Assembly: GCF_000346465.2 (NCBI RefSeq)
Contig: NC_034013.1
Location: 15,379,757 to 15,443,756 of the forward strand
Length of the DNA stretch: 64,000 bases
Reading direction: 5' to 3'
DNA from: Prunus persica
Lineage: Eukaryota; Streptophyta; Magnoliopsida; Rosales; Rosaceae
In this document: positions 60,150 through 64,000 of the stretch, one piece after another
Layout of the letters: every line of letters begins with the position of its first letter
How positions within the stretch are numbered: the first letter of the stretch is position 1
Notes under the pieces: model-generated
What the model was told of the DNA's origin: nothing
The model's database searches: none
What the model saw: only the letters and a program-made list of their open reading frames with translations
Translations under genes and position numbers: made by a program

Positions 60150-61066
60150 TCATTGGAACGTCTGACGAGCAACTAGCACCCCTAGTGAAAATGCCACCAC
60201 AGCTGTTATAACTCCTTTATTTTTGCTCAACATCTCCATTGCAGTCTTCAAAATCCCATCTTCATGCTCATCCCATTTCCTTATATTCTCCAGAGAAAAG
60301 AATATGCGGTCATTAATTCCTGATACTTTTTTTGAGGCTCCATCATCTTTGTTCGAGTGCTGTCCATCATTTTTCGGTCTTGTTAAGTGTATGTTTTCTG
60401 CTGCAGCGCCTTCCACATTTTTGTTCTCTGGCTTAGCTGGTTCTGTGGCAGCGGTTTCATCAACATTTTGGTTTTCTATTTCAGGTTCCGCTTCTATCTT
60501 TTCTTCTACAACTGCTACTACCTTTGGCACAGTGACATAGAGAATCTCACCGTCAAATTTTCCGGTGATCTTATCGACATCTGAGTTTGGAGGGATGGTA
60601 AAGTTCTGCTCAAAATACTCAGATTTCTTCTCATTCACTTGCCTTTGTCCGCTGACTGTTAAATGGCCAGCTGAGACATTCACCACAAGCTTCACCTCCT
60701 CCTTCTTAAAATCTAAGACACAATTTTATAAATAACTAAACATAATAACGAAGAATCAATATCTCTATCTATCTGTGTGACTATAACACCACGTGACTAA
60801 CTTCATATGAAATTTCTATGTGAGTAAAAAAGAGCATGCACATGCATTATGTTTTTCTTAAGGAAATGGAACATTATAGGGAATAGAGAAAGAAAATTAA
60901 TATTAGATGCTCATCTCGTGAAGTTACCTGGAAGATCAACAAGAAGATAATGGCCATTGGAGTCCTCTGTCCAACCTGAGGAAGGCAAAATCTTTTGGTG
61001 CAAGCGTGTCGATGATGACGATCTCTCTCCCATCCCTCTTGTTGATGATCTTCTGACTTGTGCCAT
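60150..61066 (-). CDS. RTM2-like protein: alpha-crystallin domain plus C-terminal membrane anchor, copy 2
   Basis: A 233-aa protein in two exons, 61066-60928 and 60712-60150. Exon 1 (MAQVRRSSTRGMGERSSSST...) ends HYLLVDLP, then DFKKEEVKLVVNVSAGHLTV, YFEQNFTIPPNSDVDKITGK and GEILYVTVPKVV complete an uninterrupted alpha-crystallin domain. A linker rich in Glu, Ala, Pro and Asn (about 105-150) leads to ENIRKWDEHEDGILKTAMEM and the tail anchor AVVAFSLGVLVARQTF. It is closer to canonical RTM2-like proteins than copy 1, because it lacks the acidic insert inside the domain. Same strand and same two-exon structure as copy 1, so the pair arose by tandem duplication. Confidence 0.87.
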
Positions 61067-62274
61067 CAGTTAATTATCAACAAATAATACAAACTGAACC
61101 TTATAATAACAAATTTAAGCGCTTGTTTTGCGTGCGAATTAATTACAATAAAATGATAGAATGCTTTGTGGTGAATGGTTGGAGATATATAGATATGCAA
61201 AAGCTCTGATTGATTGTATATATATATAGGAGTAGCAATGGCTTGGTGTAGGGTTATGTAGTCAAATAACAAACAGGTTTCCTTGTGGGAAAACGATATA
61301 TGCATTCTGGATCATCTTATTCCAAACTTAATTTGCCTGCATTTGCAAAATGTTGTAGTGGTTGGATTGGACTGCATGCAAGGACACTATTCCTTGCTTT
61401 CCTTGTGTCCAAACTAACCTCTCTTTCTGTCTTTGCGGCCGCGGTCTCTATAATTTTATTAGATTACGGCGTATTTTATATTCATATATGCTTAATTGCA
61501 TGGTATGAACATATATATACATATATGATATGCCTAAAGCCGCGGGTAATCACATTTTAATTTTTGATCAAATTACTTGTACCACGTTGATTGACAACAT
61601 TATCGACCGTATTAGTAAGTATGAAATAATGTAATCAATGATGCGATTAGTAAGTATGAAATACCATATTATCAATCACACACATGTTACATTACTCTTT
61701 AAAGTAGTTTTTTTTATTATTTTTAAATATGGAATATTTAGGAATGATTTTATCCTTTTAGAGATCACTTTTTTTGGATGTTGACTAATGGTAAGAATCA
61801 AGAGGAATGGTCAAGAAAGATTGTAGAAATTAATAGGGAAAAGGAAAATCTCAGAACTAAGCTAATCCAATAAAGAAAATCCAAAGTGAGCAAAGAAGGC
61901 AAATAGGAATTTCGACCGTTGAAAGGGAAAGGGGCTCCCCTCTCTTCCCTCCCCACGTCTCATTCTCATCTATTTGCTTCATTTAGATTTCTTCGTTGTG
62001 CATATATAACCAAACTCCCCCATTGCAGTTCTAAATATTTTAATTAATTCCCTAAAAAAAAAAAAAAATCAATTAATAACCATGGAAACTGTCCTGCCCT
62101 GCCCTGCAAATTAAAGCCATTACTTCAACCCAAGCAGTCTGGTAGGTCCAGTTTCACACCCCCATATAGGGCTCAACCTTTGCTACATTAGACATCAGTA
62201 TAAGAAAAATAAACCCAACAAAACAAAAAAAGCAAGAAAGCAAGGAAAGGTGAAGAATTTTTTTTTTTGAGAGG
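61067..62274. other. Intergenic and divergent promoters
   Basis: RTM2-like copy 2 (minus) and the pectate lyase-like gene (plus) diverge from here. CATATATAAC at 62001-62010 is a possible TATA box for the latter. A direct repeat of GCGATTAGTAAGTATGAAAT type (61607-61670) is present. No gene is seen. Confidence 0.5.
61216..61229 (-). promoter_or_regulatory. TATA box of RTM2-like copy 2
   Basis: GTATATATATATAGG in the context TGATTGATTG...AGTAGCA, about 150 bp upstream of the ATG at 61066. Matches the block at 58.83 kb. Confidence 0.5.
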
Positions 62275-63936
62275 ATGGCAATGGAAGCTGAGAAGCTAAA
62301 TGTTGTGATTTTATGTGTTTTTGTAATTGCAATAACAATCCCAACAACAGTGAGGGCAAACATTGCGGATTTTGATGAGCATTGGCAGCAGAGAGCCGCA
62401 GAAGCCAAGAAGGCCGCCCATGAAGCCTACCATGATGATCCTATAGCAGTCACCGAGCATTTCAACAAGCAAGTCCTTGAGTAAGTTCCTTGTTGTCACA
62501 CAAGAAACCAGAAATTTTAAACACATTTTGATTTCTTGAACATTGATTTTTTGTTGTTGTTTTGGGTTTGAAAATGTTGATCATCATTTACAAGCAGCAC
62601 CTTCGATTATGCAAACAACACAAGAAGGAACTTGAACCAGAAGTACAAGGGTCCATGCATGGCTACAAACCCTATCGATCGTTGTTGGCGATGCGATCCA
62701 AACTGGGAAAAAAATCGCAAGAGGCTAGCCGATTGTGCCCTTGGCTTTGGGCGCAAGGCAACTGGAGGGAAACTTGGACCAATATATGTGGTCACAGATA
62801 ACACCGACGCTGACCTAGTGAACCCGAAACCCGGCACACTCCGCCACGCTGTGATTCAAAATGGGCCACTTTGGATCATATTTGCTCGGGACATGAGGAT
62901 AAAGCTGACCGAAGAGCTTCTGGTGGCCAGTGACAAGACCATTGATGCACGAGGTGCTAACGTGCACATCCTCGATGGCGCCCAAATTTCATTGCAGTTT
63001 GTGAAGAATGTGATCATCACCAACCTCCACATCCATAACAACAAGCCTGGAAATGGCGGCATGATTAGGGACTCTATCAATCACTTTGGACAGCGCACGC
63101 GTAGCGACGGAGATGGAATATCCATGTTTGGAGCCACAAACGTTTGGATAGACCATGTCTCTTTGTCAAATTGCGCAGATGGGCTCATTGATGCCATCCA
63201 AGGCTCTACGGCCATCACCATATCCAACTGTCACCTCACCAATCATAATGATGTAAAAATCCATCTGTTATTGCATTTTACAAAACTAACCCCATTTGTG
63301 AAATCATGCGTGCTACTGATTATATATATTGTGCAGGTGATGTTGTTTGGTTCAAGTGATAGCAACTCTCAGGATCAAGTGATGCAGATAACTCTGGCTT
63401 TCAACCATTTCGGGAAGGGGTTGGTTCAGCGGATGCCAAGGTGCCGGTGGGGATTTTTCCATGTCGTCAACAACGACTACACTCATTGGCTTATGTATGC
63501 CATTGGTGGCAGCCAACACCCTACCATAATTAGCCAGGGCAACCGGTTCATTGCTCCGTCGAACCAAGCGACTAAAGAGGTACATATACTAGTGTTAGCA
63601 CAAGCACAAACTGGTCTCTACACCAAATTTGTTTTATATCTAATCACATATCAAAAAAACAAGTCGTGGGACTTGTTCCTTGAACTAATTTTGAATGCTG
63701 TCCTTGTTGTTATGTAGGTGACTCATAGGAACAATGCACAAGAGGGCGAGTGGAGATCATGGAATTGGAGATCAGAGAATGATCTTATGATGAACGGAGC
63801 ATTCTTTGTTCAATCCGGAAGCCCCATTAGGAATCTCCCAAAGGCAGATATGATCCAGGCAAAACCTGGGTCATTTGTGACCAGGCTCACACGCTTTGCC
63901 GGTCCTCTTAAATGCGTTAAAAATAAGCCATGTTAA
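62275..63936 (+). CDS. Pectate lyase-like protein (PL1) with N-terminal Pec_lyase_N domain
   Basis: About 440 aa in four exons: 62275-62480, 62598-63252 (or from 62595), 63337-63579 and 63718-63936. A signal peptide (to about ...TTVRA) is followed by the Pec_lyase_N segment ([20 protein letters not shown]), [54 protein letters not shown] and [18 protein letters not shown]. This is the LAT59/P59-like plant pectate lyase architecture, secreted to the wall and often active in pollen. The catalytic-region arginines of RMPRCR remain, but the usual HDKVMLLGHSD reads [11 protein letters not shown] and RHGYFHV reads RWGFFHV. Lysine and two histidines conserved in active relatives are thus absent, and activity is doubtful. 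The exon 2 acceptor is a tandem AAG-CAG giving one-residue alternatives. Confidence 0.88.
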
Positions 63937-64000
63937 TGCGTATGTGGGAATAAACAAAAAATGAAAATTGTATATAAATGTATGAAGCTCAAACTGAACC

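Overview
The window is nuclear DNA from a flowering plant, almost certainly a eudicot. It holds spliced genes with GT-AG introns, plant-only families (NPF transporters, HD-Zip I, COR413, RIQ/DUF1118, QUIRKY-type MCTP), long AT-rich spacers, CT/GA microsatellites, MITE-like inverted repeats and dead LINE ends. The compact layout and the repeats fit a woody Rosaceae genome such as Prunus; that assignment is inference, not proof. No organellar, bacterial or viral block was seen. Splice sites were assigned by hand, and exon phases were checked to sum to complete reading frames.

Layout. 0-5.6 kb: two NPF2-type transporters on the minus strand, the first running off the left edge. 6.9-13.6 kb: a cytochrome P450 neighbourhood with one intact nine-exon gene (483 aa) preceded by at least three decayed relatives. 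Two of these relatives are fused to a piece of a myosin-binding (GTD-binding) protein gene and to arrays of a 20-bp perfect palindrome. 14.6-18.4 kb: an LRR receptor kinase close to At5g62710/FEI. 19.3-21.5 kb: two tandem intronless short-chain dehydrogenases. 22.2-23.5 kb: a chloroplast inner-membrane COR413. 23.5-28.5 kb: gene-poor DNA with foldback elements. 28.5-30.2 kb: an HD-Zip I transcription factor (minus). 34.6-37.2 kb: an NPF4 (AIT1/NRT1.2-like) transporter. 37.6-42.9 kb: an intact DUF2828/vWA gene, a frameshifted second copy, a small relic of a third, and a relic of the NPF4 gene. 43.1-43.8 kb: RIQ-like thylakoid protein. 47.5-49.1 kb: HIR (SPFH) protein. 49.7-50.1 kb: LINE insertion with target-site duplication. 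50.3-51.5 kb: a short VDAC-like porin. 52.9-56.1 kb: a QUIRKY-like MCTP. 57.7-61.1 kb: two RTM2-like small-heat-shock-domain genes. 62.3-63.9 kb: a pectate lyase-like gene.

The genes do not form a pathway. Most structure comes from local duplication: NPF2 pair, P450 series, SDR pair, DUF2828/NPF4 block and RTM2-like pair. The least ordinary stretch is 7.0-9.7 kb, where a chimeric module (GTD-binding exon, palindrome array, P450 3' exons) has itself been duplicated. Several single-copy genes carry changes at normally fixed residues: the P450 I-helix acid, the DUF2828 MIDAS serine, and the pectate lyase lysine and histidines.
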